NCBI RefSeq assembly: GCF_005116475.1
Contig: NZ_SWBO01000012.1
Coordinates: 37,108-101,107 of the forward strand
Reading direction: 5' to 3'
DNA from: Pedobacter cryotolerans
GTDB lineage: Bacteria; Bacteroidota; Bacteroidia; Sphingobacteriales; Sphingobacteriaceae
DNA: 64,000 bases
Shown here: positions 8,925 to 16,875 of the stretch, piece by piece
How the letters are laid out: each line of letters starts with the position of its first letter
Numbering within the stretch: position 1 is the first letter of the stretch
The notes under the pieces: model-generated
What the model was told of the DNA's origin: nothing
Database searches by the model: none
Seen by the model: the letters and a program-made list of their open reading frames with translations, nothing else
Made by a program: the position numbers and the translations under genes

Positions 8925-10826
8925 ATGAGCGATCAGATCAAGCACGAATGCGGTATAGCTTTTATCCGCCTGTTAAAACCTCTCTCATACTACCAAGAAA
9001 AATACGGTACTGCACTTTACGGACTTAACAAATTGTATTTGTTAATGGAAAAACAGCATAATCGTGGGCAGGATGGAGCTGGTATTGCTACCATAAAGCT
9101 AGACATGAAACCTGGTAGCAGATACATTAGTCGCTACCGTTCTATGGCGCAAAATGCGGTTGCAGATATTTTTGGATACGTACAAAACAAGTTTGTAGAT
9201 ATACAAAATGAAACGCCAGAGTTGATGAAAGACACAGAGTTTTTAAAGCAAAATGTAAGCTTTATTGGCGAAGTACTTTTGGGTCATTTACGTTATGGTA
9301 CACACGGCAAAAATAGCATCGAAAATTGCCATCCGTTTTTACGCCAAAATAATTGGATGACCAGAAACTTGGTAATTGCCGGTAATTTTAACATGACTAA
9401 TGTTGATGAATTATTAGAGCAACTGTATGAGCTTGGTCAGCATCCAAAAGAAAAAGCAGATACGGTTACAGTTTTAGAGAAAATTGGTCATTTCTTAGAT
9501 GATGAAAATCAGGTTTTATTTGATGAATACAAAAAAGAAGGCCTTTCTAATGTAGAAATTACACATAAGATTTCTGAAAGTTTAAATATCGCTAAAATTC
9601 TTCGTCGCTCTGCAAAAGATTGGGATGGTGGTTATACCATTTCTGGTATAGTTGGTAATGGCGATGCTTTTGTTTTGAGAGATCCTTCAGGTATCCGCCC
9701 TGCGTTTTATTATGCCGATGATGAAATTGTGGTTGCAGCATCTGAAAGACCAGCGATACAAACTGCTTTTAACGTACAAATTAAACAGGTAAAAGAAATT
9801 GAACCTGGATATGCTTTAATCGTTAAAAAAGATGGTACAGTTACGCAAGAGATGTACCGTGAACCAGCAGAGAAAAGAGCCTGTTCATTTGAGCGTATTT
9901 ATTTCTCGCGTGGTAGCGATGCGGATATTTATAAAGAACGTAAGCAGTTAGGTCATTTATTAATTCCACAGGTTTTAAGTGCGGTTAACAAAGATTTAAA
10001 AAATACAGTTTTCTCATTTATTCCAAACACTGCCGAAGTTTCATTTTATGGAATGGTAGAAGGTTTGCATCAATATGTGCGTGAGGTTCAAAAAGATGTG
10101 CTAATTAACAATAAAGAACAACTTAATGATGAGCAATTGAATGAATTGCTATCTATGAGCCCAAGAGTTGAAAAGTTGGCGATTAAGGATGTTAAGCTGC
10201 GCACTTTTATCACGCAAGATGCGGATAGGGGAGAAATGGTAGCACATGTTTATGATACCACCTACGGCGTAATTAAAAACGATACCGATACCTTAGTTGC
10301 GGTTGATGATTCTATTGTTCGTGGTACAACACTGAAGCAAAGTATCATCAAAATCATCGATCGTTTGCATCCTAAAAAGATCATTATCGTATCATCTGCG
10401 CCTCAAATTCGTTATCCAGATTGTTATGGTATCGATATGTCTAAAATGGGTCAATTTGTAGCTTTTGATGCAGCCATACAATTGTTAAAAGAACGTGGCA
10501 TGGAACACATCATCGAAGAGGTTTACGAAAAATGTAAAGCTTCTTTATTGTTGCCAAAAGAGCAAATTGTAAATTATGTTAAAGATATTTACAGGCCATT
10601 CAAACAACAAGAAATTTCAGATCAAATCGCAAAAATTATTACACCAAAAGGTACTGTTGCCGAGGTTGAAGTGATTTATCAAACTTTAGATAATTTGCAT
10701 ATCGCTTGCCCTAACCATAGTGGCGATTGGTATTTTTCCGGTAATTACCCAACTCCAGGCGGCAATAAAGTGGTAAATAAAGCCTTTGTAAACTGGAAAG
10801 AAGGAAATAATCAAAGGGCTTACTAA
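8925..10826 (+). CDS. PurF-like amidophosphoribosyltransferase, long form (633 aa)
   Basis: The N-terminal Ntn-type glutaminase domain starts at CGIAF, with the probable nucleophile at Cys9. That implies removal of an 8-residue propeptide, as in Bacillus-type PurF, rather than only the initiator Met. HNRGQDGAG follows at about 46, and GHLRYGTHG with DPSGIRPAFYY are the expected glutaminase elements. The PRPP-binding motif VAVDDSIVRGTT is near 457-468. At 633 residues it is well over 100 longer than ordinary PurF (about 470-510), with extra sequence between the domains and at the C-terminus. It may act in the first step of purine synthesis or be a paralog of a shorter PurF elsewhere. A TAATTTTG box (8898-8905) precedes the start. 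Confidence 0.85.
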   Translation: MSDQIKHECGIAFIRLLKPLSYYQEKYGTALYGLNKLYLLMEKQHNRGQDGAGIATIKLDMKPGSRYISRYRSMAQNAVADIFGYVQNKFVDIQNETPELMKDTEFLKQNVSFIGEVLLGHLRYGTHGKNSIENCHPFLRQNNWMTRNLVIAGNFNMTNVDELLEQLYELGQHPKEKADTVTVLEKIGHFLDDENQVLFDEYKKEGLSNVEITHKISESLNIAKILRRSAKDWDGGYTISGIVGNGDAFVLRDPSGIRPAFYYADDEIVVAASERPAIQTAFNVQIKQVKEIEPGYALIVKKDGTVTQEMYREPAEKRACSFERIYFSRGSDADIYKERKQLGHLLIPQVLSAVNKDLKNTVFSFIPNTAEVSFYGMVEGLHQYVREVQKDVLINNKEQLNDEQLNELLSMSPRVEKLAIKDVKLRTFITQDADRGEMVAHVYDTTYGVIKNDTDTLVAVDDSIVRGTTLKQSIIKIIDRLHPKKIIIVSSAPQIRYPDCYGIDMSKMGQFVAFDAAIQLLKERGMEHIIEEVYEKCKASLLLPKEQIVNYVKDIYRPFKQQEISDQIAKIITPKGTVAEVEVIYQTLDNLHIACPNHSGDWYFSGNYPTPGGNKVVNKAFVNWKEGNNQRAY

Positions 10827-10851
10827 CCCCTAAATCCCCTAAAGGGGACTT
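10825..10851. repeat. partial copy of a CCCCTAAA-type intergenic hairpin repeat
   Basis: Directly after the purF-like stop, the sequence CCCCTAAATCCCCTAAAGGG is followed by GACTT. Its reverse complement matches the right arm of the complete hairpin at 40521-40595 (shared CCTTTAGGGGATTTAGGGGT). It contains its own short palindrome, CCCCTAAAGGGG, which may act as a weak terminator. Only one arm is present here. Confidence 0.7.
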
Positions 10852-10899
10852 GTTATAGTTTAAAATAATTAAGGGTGAAAACGAAAGTTTTTGCCCTTT

Positions 10900-10995
10900 T
10901 TGATTCTGCAGTCCTGCTTTGCATTGCAAGTCCTCGGCTCGTTCCTCACCTGCGGGCTTTTCATTGCAATCAGGTTTAGAATTAAAGCAGCTGCT
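10900..10995. other. GC-richer intergenic block, probable decayed repeat
   Basis: This stretch is visibly richer in G+C than its flanks. It contains short palindromes such as TTTGCATTGCAA and a repeated CATTGCAA (two to three times). No convincing reading frame on either strand is supported. The AGTCCTGCT start resembles 38826-38835, so a second decayed dispersed element is possible. Confidence 0.35.
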
Positions 10996-11089
10996 CATTG
11001 CAAAACCGTACAATAAGGATAAATATAAATCCAATTCTTGAACAAACTTTCTGTGCATTTTATTTGTTAATTATCAAAAAAATAGCAAC

Positions 11090-11653
11090 ATGAGAAAGAT
11101 TTTTTTATGGATAATAGTTTGTTTAGGTTTAGCTTGTTCAGATGCTAAACAAAACAAGGTTGAAGATGCCATATCAAGAACGAGTGATAGTTTAAATGCA
11201 AAGTTGAATAAGCTAAATGATACTTTAAAAAAAGTAGGTGACGATGTTAAAAATAAAATTCCTAAAGTTAAAATTGAAATAGAACGAACTATTCCAATTA
11301 GTTTACAATGGATCGGGATGAAGCCAAATGCACAAGGAAAAGCGCAATTAATTAAGCAAAATGATGGTTGGTTTAGCATTAGAGGTGAGCAAACAAATGC
11401 AAATAACGAGTTCCTTAAAATTAATGGTAAACTAAAGAGAATAGATGCAAGCACTATTTCTTTTGAAGGAACGATTATCACCTATATTAAAACTATAAAC
11501 GGAGGAGCACCCTGTGAAAAAACGGGTAAACAAAATTTCTTAAAAATTGGTGATCGAAGCTATTATCGTTTACAAAATATGGAAAATTGTGAAGGCGGTA
11601 AAGTTGTAGATTATATAGATTTATATAATTTAAACGAAGTTTATAAATCTTAA
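11090..11653 (+). CDS. hypothetical lipoprotein
   Basis: A 187-residue protein with a lipoprotein signal: a hydrophobic segment at residues 5-16 and the lipobox LGLAC, giving Cys17 as the modified residue, followed by SDAKQN. A polar helical region (about 20-70) rich in Lys/Asp/Asn leads to a beta-rich C-terminal part ending in a two-Cys region (GAPCEKTGKQ near 145, MENCEGG near 165) that could form a disulfide. I do not recognise the family. Its stop overlaps by four bases the stop of the convergent LysE gene. Confidence 0.7.
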   Translation: MRKIFLWIIVCLGLACSDAKQNKVEDAISRTSDSLNAKLNKLNDTLKKVGDDVKNKIPKVKIEIERTIPISLQWIGMKPNAQGKAQLIKQNDGWFSIRGEQTNANNEFLKINGKLKRIDASTISFEGTIITYIKTINGGAPCEKTGKQNFLKIGDRSYYRLQNMENCEGGKVVDYIDLYNLNEVYKS

Positions 11654-12276
11654 ATGTAAAACTGATGATAGGTTTTGTATAACAACCAAAGTGCAAAAGC
11701 AATAATAATAATGCCCGCCACTTTATTTAATTTTCTTAACGTATCCTCCTTAATTCTGTATCTAAGTTTGCTAGAATAATAACTTTTTAAACTGTCAATA
11801 GCTAACTGAGTAGCCATTGCTATAAAAAAGCAGAAAAGTTTTTCATTTAGTCGGTTATTTAGTTTTACCGAGATAATTCCGCTTACAATAATCCAAAACA
11901 TTAAGGTCGATGGCGTTAAAATGCACATCAAAAAACCTTTCAAAAGATAGCCTCGTTTGCTAATCTTTATCATCGTATTATTTTCATAATTGATAGATAC
12001 CTTAGATAGCAGGTAATAAATGCCAACAGCTAATAAAAATATGCCTCCAAATATGCCAACATATTTGTCAAAACTTTCTTGGTAAACCAAAAACTGACTA
12101 CCGAAAAGAACAATGGCAATTAAAATGACATCGCTAATAATTACACCTAATGCCAATGAAAACCCAGCCATAAAGCCTTTTTCAATGCTAGTCTTAATCA
12201 TTGCAAAAAAAACAGGACCAGTTAAGAATGAGGAAATTAGCCCTGCACCCAAACCTAGTATAATCGCTTCGAACAT
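11650..12276 (-). CDS. LysE/RhtB-family amino-acid exporter
   Basis: A 208-residue inner-membrane protein with about six hydrophobic helices. The N-terminal MFEAIILGLGAGLISSFLTG and the FFAMIKTSIEKGF segment match the LysE translocator family, which exports amino acids such as lysine, threonine or homoserine lactone. The ATG at 12276 is preferred: it gives the usual family N-terminus, whereas the longer reading begins at a TTG (12309) with a polar extension. Substrate unknown. It converges with the lipoprotein gene with a four-base stop overlap and no room for a terminator. Confidence 0.85.
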   Translation of the reverse strand: MFEAIILGLGAGLISSFLTGPVFFAMIKTSIEKGFMAGFSLALGVIISDVILIAIVLFGSQFLVYQESFDKYVGIFGGIFLLAVGIYYLLSKVSINYENNTMIKISKRGYLLKGFLMCILTPSTLMFWIIVSGIISVKLNNRLNEKLFCFFIAMATQLAIDSLKSYYSSKLRYRIKEDTLRKLNKVAGIIIIAFALWLLYKTYHQFYI

Positions 12277-12501
12277 TCGTCTATCAATATAATTTGTGCT
12301 AATATGCAATTTTTAAAGCTAAAAACTATCCATTTTATGTTATAGTTTTTTACAAGTTTATAGCTTATACGCATATAATACGCGTTAAATTAACGTTTAT
12401 AAAATTTTTGATGAGTGTTAAAAATACACTCAATAACCAATAAATTTTATTTATGTTTAGCGAACCAAAATTTAATATTAAACTAAAACTTTTATCCACA
12501 C

Positions 12502-13932
12502 ATGGAACAAAATTCAAAAACCAATTGGGCACAGTTCATTCCCTTAGTAACTGTTTTCTTCTTTTGGGGTTTCGTTGCTGCAAGTAACGATATTTTAATA
12601 CCAGTATTTAAAGCTGCCTTTAACTTATCACAAAGAGAAAGTCAGTTGGTATCATTGGCATTTTACATTGCTTACACTGTTGGGTCATTAATTTACATAG
12701 GTATTTCGGCCTTAATGAAAACAGATTTAATTAATAAAATAGGTTATAAAAATAGTTTGGCTTTAGGTTTGGTTATTTCGGCAATAGGAACATTGCTATT
12801 CTATCCTGCTGCTAATTTAGGTTCATTTCCATTAATGCTTACTGGCTTATTTATAGTGGCCTTAGGGTTTTCATTGCAGCAAACTGTTGCAAACCCATTG
12901 GCAATTGCATTAGGGCCAATTAAAACTGGTTCGCAGCGTTTAACATTGGCAGGTGGTATCAATAATTTTGGTACAACCATCGGTCCGCTTATTGTTAGTT
13001 TTGCTATTTTTGGTTCTGCCGCAAGTGAGAATACAACAATTAGTATTGAGAGCGTTAAAATTCCATACTTAATATTGGGTGCAGCATTTTTATTGGTAGC
13101 AGTTTTTTTAAAAATGTCTTCATTGCCTGATAAACCGCCTCTAACCGAAGCAAAAATTGAAGATGGCTCAACCAAAGGCAATGCACTAAAATACCCTCAA
13201 CTGGTTTTGGGTATGATTGCTATTTTTGTTTATGTTGGTGTTGAAGTTTCAACGGCTAGTAATTTGCCAGCATATATGGAAGAAGATTTAGGTTTTGCTA
13301 TTAAAGATATTGCCCCATACATTTCATTATACTGGGCAAGTATGATGATTGGTCGTTGGACTGGAGCTGTTGAAGCTTTTACAGACAAAGTAAGTTTGCA
13401 AAAGGTGTTAAGATTTGTTGCACCATATTTGGCATTTGGTATCTTTTTATTGGTAAATGCTATTGCAAAACATGATTTGGCTCCTTTTTACGTTTATGCT
13501 TTAATTATTTTAGTTTTAATAGCTGCAGATATGGCAAGTAAAGGAAATCCAGCCCGTATGCTATTCATTTTTTCGGCTATTGGCATAGCAGCTTTATTAA
13601 TTGGTATGTTTACCGATGGTATGGTTAGTGTTTATGCATTTACAAGCGTTGGTTTGTTTTGTAGTACTTTATGGCCTTGTATTTTTACCTTAGCAGTTAG
13701 TGGTTTAGGTAAAAATACCAGTCAAGGTAGTAGCTTCTTAATTATGATGATTATGGGTGGTGGAATAATTAGTTATTTACAAGGTTATGTTTCTGAATTT
13801 ACTGGCATTCAGTATAGCTATATTGTTGGTATTGCATGTTTTGCTTACTTAGCATTTTATGCTTTAAAAGCTAGTAGTATTTTAAAATCGCAAGGAATTA
13901 ACTTTGACGAAAAGATCTCAGGCGGTCACTAA
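12502..13932 (+). CDS. FucP/GluP-type MFS sugar symporter
   Basis: A 476-residue inner-membrane transporter with about 12 hydrophobic helices. FFFWGFVAASNDILIPVFK at the N-terminus and the LQQTVANPLAIALGP segment are hallmarks of the fucose-galactose-glucose:H+ symporter branch of the major facilitator superfamily. It probably imports a hexose with protons; which one cannot be read. The C-terminal half contains LFCSTLWPCIFTLAVSGLGK, also typical of the branch. No sugar-catabolic gene is next to it. It is followed by a terminator and a second transporter of the same family. Confidence 0.9.
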   Translation: MEQNSKTNWAQFIPLVTVFFFWGFVAASNDILIPVFKAAFNLSQRESQLVSLAFYIAYTVGSLIYIGISALMKTDLINKIGYKNSLALGLVISAIGTLLFYPAANLGSFPLMLTGLFIVALGFSLQQTVANPLAIALGPIKTGSQRLTLAGGINNFGTTIGPLIVSFAIFGSAASENTTISIESVKIPYLILGAAFLLVAVFLKMSSLPDKPPLTEAKIEDGSTKGNALKYPQLVLGMIAIFVYVGVEVSTASNLPAYMEEDLGFAIKDIAPYISLYWASMMIGRWTGAVEAFTDKVSLQKVLRFVAPYLAFGIFLLVNAIAKHDLAPFYVYALIILVLIAADMASKGNPARMLFIFSAIGIAALLIGMFTDGMVSVYAFTSVGLFCSTLWPCIFTLAVSGLGKNTSQGSSFLIMMIMGGGIISYLQGYVSEFTGIQYSYIVGIACFAYLAFYALKASSILKSQGINFDEKISGGH

Positions 13933-13953
13933 ATCAAAATCTATTTTATTTAA

Positions 13954-13986
13954 AGAGTCCCGATTTGCATCGAGGGCTCTTTTTTT
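13954..13986 (+). terminator. intrinsic terminator after first sugar symporter
   Basis: An imperfect stem, AGAGTCCCGAT (13954-13964) with ATCGAGGGCTCT (13969-13980), carries one bulge and one G-T pair. It is followed by six T residues. It separates the two symporter genes transcriptionally. Confidence 0.8.
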
Positions 13987-14076
13987 GTGCTAATCAAACG
14001 TTTGCGGAGTTTTTAATTCTCGAATGGTTTTTGTTTTTGCTTATGTTAGCTAAAAATTTAAACCCTAAACTAAACA

Positions 14077-15360
14077 ATGACAACTATTTCAAACCAAAAC
14101 AGAACAGCATTATTACCAATGGTAATTTGTTGTGGGCTGTTTTTTATTTTCGGCTTTGTAACTTGGGCCAATGGTACATTAATTCCTTTCTTAAAATTAG
14201 CGCTAGATTTAGAAACTGATTTACAAGCGTTTTTTGTAACCTTCGCTTCTTACATTGCTTATTTTTTTCTTGCCTTACCTAGTTCTTGGATTTTACAGAA
14301 AATCGGTTTCAAAAACGGATTAGTGTTGGGTATGGTAATTTTAGGAGTAGGGTCTTTGATATTTATACCAGCAGCCGATAATAGAAGTTATGGATTGTTC
14401 TTAACAGGTATTTTTATTCAAGGATCTGCAATGGCTTTATTACAAACTGCAGTAAACCCTTATTTAAGTATTATCGGTCCAATAGATAGCGCAGCCGCCC
14501 GTATTTCTATAGCAGGTTTGTGTAATAAAGGTGCTGGTGTATTAGTACCAATTATTTTTGGTGTATTATTCTTGAAGAACTCGGCAGAAACTACAGCAAA
14601 AATTAATGCCACTTCAGACATCAATGCTAAAAATGCAATCTTAGATGAATTATTACAGCGGGTACATACGCCTTACATAGTTTTAGCAGTAGTATTCGTT
14701 ATTTTTGCCATAGTAATTAAGTTTGTTAACCTACCAGAAGTAGAAGCCGAAGAAGCTATTGTGGATGAAAACAGTAACGTAAAAGTTAAGTCTAGCATCT
14801 TCCAATATCCTCATTTATTTTTAGGAGCTTTTGCTATTTTCTGTTGCGTAGCAGTAGAAGTTATGGCTGGAGATGGAATTGCTACTTACGGACGTGAGCT
14901 AAACATCAACCCAAATATTGTTCGTTTCTCTACATCATTTACTTTAATATGTATGTTAGTAGGTTATGTAATTGGTATTATTGCTATTCCTAAAATTTTA
15001 AGCCAGCAAATGGCATTACGTATTTGCGCTGTATTGGGAGTAACATTAACTTGTATATCAGCTTTTTCAACTGGCAATGTTTCCTTCTATTCAGTAGCAT
15101 TATTGGGTTTAGCGAACTCGCTGATGTGGCCTGCAATTTTCCCATTAGGCATTAAAGGTTTAGGTAAGTTTACTAAAACAGGATCAGCAATTATGATTAT
15201 GGGTATTGCTGGTGGTGCATTAGTTTTACCCATTTATGGTTTCTTAAAAGATAGTCTTTCAATTGATTTTCAGCTTGCATTTTTATACACGCTATTGCCA
15301 GCTTACCTTTATATTATTTATTTTGCCGTTAAAGTACATAAAGCAGGCTCGAAGGAATAG
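14077..15360 (+). CDS. glucose/galactose-type MFS symporter (FucP family)
   Basis: A 427-residue protein with about 12 membrane helices. FIFGFVTWANGTLIPFLK and ALLQTAVNPYLSIIGP match glucose/galactose transporters of the fucose-H+ symporter branch better than the preceding paralog does. SLMWPAIFPLGIKGLGKFT in the C-terminal half is characteristic of the family. The start ATG at 14077 gives the usual short cytoplasmic N-terminus. It is separately transcribed from the first symporter because a terminator lies between them. Confidence 0.91.
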   Translation: MTTISNQNRTALLPMVICCGLFFIFGFVTWANGTLIPFLKLALDLETDLQAFFVTFASYIAYFFLALPSSWILQKIGFKNGLVLGMVILGVGSLIFIPAADNRSYGLFLTGIFIQGSAMALLQTAVNPYLSIIGPIDSAAARISIAGLCNKGAGVLVPIIFGVLFLKNSAETTAKINATSDINAKNAILDELLQRVHTPYIVLAVVFVIFAIVIKFVNLPEVEAEEAIVDENSNVKVKSSIFQYPHLFLGAFAIFCCVAVEVMAGDGIATYGRELNINPNIVRFSTSFTLICMLVGYVIGIIAIPKILSQQMALRICAVLGVTLTCISAFSTGNVSFYSVALLGLANSLMWPAIFPLGIKGLGKFTKTGSAIMIMGIAGGALVLPIYGFLKDSLSIDFQLAFLYTLLPAYLYIIYFAVKVHKAGSKE

Positions 15361-15465
15361 AAGGCTAAGTTTTAATTAGGTAAATAAATTAACTTCAAGC
15401 TTAAAAAAATATTAATTTTGATTGCTCTCTGGTGTAAAATCGGAGCGCTTTTGAATTTACCAAAA

Positions 15466-15927
15466 ATGGCAAAACAAGCATTTAACGATATCTATATGAG
15501 GTTGGCTACAGATTTAGCTACTCGTTCTCATTGTGTAAGAGCTCATGTGGGTGCAGTATTAACAAAAGATACAAGAATAATCTCTATCGGTTACAATGGC
15601 CCACCAGCAGGCACCCACAATTGCGATGAAGAGTGGCCAGAACATGGTTGCGCTAGAGACAGTAAAGGAAGTTGTTCTTTAGCATTACATGCCGAAGAAA
15701 ACGCAATTTTGTATGCGGTTAAAAATGGCTCTAAAATAGAAGGGTCAACACTATATACTACTTTATCGCCATGCATTGCCTGTGCCAGACTGATTTTGTC
15801 ATCAGGTATTAGAAAGGTTTATTTTAAAGACTCTTATGCTGCTTACAAAGGTTTAGCAAGCGATGAAGGCGTAGATTTTTTATTGCGGTTTGGGGTTGAA
15901 GTTTTGCAACATGAAGTTGTGGATTAA
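15466..15927 (+). CDS. dCMP deaminase family zinc enzyme (ComEB-like)
   Basis: A 153-residue cytidine/deoxycytidylate-deaminase-fold protein. The zinc site is complete: HAEENAI supplies the His ligand and the catalytic Glu, and SPCIACARLI supplies the two Cys ligands. The GYNGPPAGTHNCDE segment is typical of dCMP deaminases, which convert dCMP to dUMP for thymidylate synthesis. A longer reading from a TTG at 15418 is rejected because that TTG is part of a TAATTTTG promoter-like box (15413-15420). ATG 15466 gives the expected N-terminus. Confidence 0.9.
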   Translation: MAKQAFNDIYMRLATDLATRSHCVRAHVGAVLTKDTRIISIGYNGPPAGTHNCDEEWPEHGCARDSKGSCSLALHAEENAILYAVKNGSKIEGSTLYTTLSPCIACARLILSSGIRKVYFKDSYAAYKGLASDEGVDFLLRFGVEVLQHEVVD

Positions 15928-15945
15928 ATTTGTACTTCATTTATC

Positions 15946-15976
15946 TTGACAACTTGACAAGTTGTTGTTATATTTG
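15946..15976 (+). promoter_or_regulatory. promoter with embedded palindromic operator of the PIN toxin-antitoxin pair
   Basis: A TTG at 15946-15948 is followed after 20 bases by TATATTTG (15969-15976), a perfect TAnnTTTG -7 box of the Bacteroidota type. The 17-base perfect palindrome ACAACTTGACAAGTTGT (15949-15965; 8-bp arms, one central base) fills the spacer. A repressor bound there would block polymerase, as expected for autoregulation by an antitoxin. The antitoxin ATG follows at 15993. Confidence 0.75.
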
Positions 15977-15992
15977 ATTAAAATAATTGAAA

Positions 15993-16223
15993 ATGAAAAC
16001 AATGACGGTTGGAGAGTTTAAAACGAACTTTTCAGAAGTAATGGAGCAAGTTAAAGCAGGAATTTCTATCGCAGTTACTTTTGGTAGAAAGAAAGAAGTA
16101 ATTGGTTATTTTGTTCCGGAAAAAAAAAATAAGCCAGCTAAAAGAAAACTAGGTATAGTAAATGCTAATGTTGTATTTAAGGATGATTTTGAAATGAGCG
16201 ATGAAGAATTTCTGGGTTTATGA
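15993..16223 (+). CDS. Phd/YefM-type antitoxin
   Basis: A 76-residue protein starting MKTMTVGEFKTNFSEVMEQV, the typical N-terminal fold of prevent-host-death antitoxins that bind operator DNA. The C-terminal part (FKDDFEMSDEEFLGL) is acidic and would wrap the toxin. The ATG at 15993 is preferred over a TTG two codons upstream. The stop overlaps the toxin start in ATGA (16220-16223), so toxin translation is coupled. A palindrome in the promoter just upstream is the likely autoregulatory site. Confidence 0.87.
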   Translation: MKTMTVGEFKTNFSEVMEQVKAGISIAVTFGRKKEVIGYFVPEKKNKPAKRKLGIVNANVVFKDDFEMSDEEFLGL

Positions 16224-16618
16224 TTTATTTACTAGATACACATGTACTCATTTGGGCGATAAGTGACCCAAGTAAACTATCAAAAAAAGTAAAAGAACTT
16301 CTAGAAGATACAAAAAACAAAATTTTGGTAAGCTCTCTAAGCTTATGGGAGATTTCATTAAAGTTTTCACTCAATAAGTTGGATTTGGGAGGAATGGCAC
16401 CACAAGATTTTCCTGACCATATTTTAAAGATTGGATTTGATGTTGTTCCAATTTCAGCATCTGAGACTTCAACATTTCATTTTTTAAAATCGGATTTCCA
16501 TCGAGACCCCTTTGATAGGATGCTGATTTGGCAAGCAATAAAACAGAATGTAGTCTTAATTAGTAAAGATGAAAGGGTTGCAAAGTATAAAGAGTCAGGA
16601 TTGAAGGTGGTTTGGTAG
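16220..16618 (+). CDS. PIN-domain (VapC-family) toxin
   Basis: A 132-residue PIN-domain ribonuclease. The acidic metal-binding residues are in place: Asp6 in LLDTH, Glu44 in LWEIS, Asp96 and Asp99 in DPFDRML, and Asp117 in ISKDERV. VapC-type toxins cleave tRNA or rRNA and are held inactive by the adjacent antitoxin. It overlaps the antitoxin by four bases. Target RNA unknown. A hairpin repeat element begins 28 bases downstream. Confidence 0.9.
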   Translation: MIYLLDTHVLIWAISDPSKLSKKVKELLEDTKNKILVSSLSLWEISLKFSLNKLDLGGMAPQDFPDHILKIGFDVVPISASETSTFHFLKSDFHRDPFDRMLIWQAIKQNVVLISKDERVAKYKESGLKVVW

Positions 16619-16645
16619 CTTTTTCTCAGCACAATTTTTATTTCT

Positions 16646-16775
16646 AGCCCCGATTGTCGCGTAAATCCTTCTGTGTTGTCATGCTAAGGTGAACCGATTT
16701 CTAATCGGTAGCGTAGTAGAAGCATAACACAGAAGATTGCAGCAAAAGCCTGCCTGCCGGCAGGCAGGCGGGACT
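16646..16775 (+). repeat. hairpin repeat family RF1, copy A (130 bp)
   Basis: Left end AGCCCCGATTGT, then the 5' arm CTTCTGTGTT (16668-16677). The 3' arm AACACAGAAG (16726-16735) leads into ATTGCAG, and the element ends CGGGACT. An inner CCGATT/AATCGG stem (16694-16708) sits in the loop. Compared with the other copies, the right end carries an additional 22-bp perfect palindrome (16748-16769) built from CCTGCCTGC units. The same end signatures recur at 32872, 38999, 46631 and (reversed) 63313. Confidence 0.75.
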
Positions 16776-16864
16776 AACATTAACTTTTGCACTATAATTG
16801 CGCTTCAAATATTGAATTGTAGGAAAATCTCACTTCTCACTTCTCACATCTCATATCTAATTGT

Positions 16865-16872
16865 TACCTTTG
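16865..16872 (+). promoter_or_regulatory. -7 box of guaA (leaderless type)
   Basis: TACCTTTG fits the Bacteroidota TAnnTTTG box. Its last base is only three bases (CGC) before the guaA ATG at 16876. Transcription would therefore begin at or next to the start codon. No clear TTTG -33 element is visible. Confidence 0.6.
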
Positions 16873-16875
16873 CGC

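Noticed and set aside
10711..11058. 115-codon minus-strand frame after the purF-like gene
   Set aside because: It covers the end of purF and the decayed GC-rich block, with no family features.
13965..14219. 84-codon frame across the terminator and the second symporter start
   Set aside because: It overlaps the terminator stem and the start of a well-supported transporter gene in another frame.
12502..15360. Recent tandem duplication of sugar symporters
   Set aside because: The two proteins share only family signatures, differ in length by 49 residues and have separate transcription, so an old divergence is more likely.
16737..16875. Short protein frame overlapping the repeat upstream of guaA
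   Set aside because: It translates the RF1 palindrome and promoter; the guaA start at 16876 is fixed by family N-terminus.
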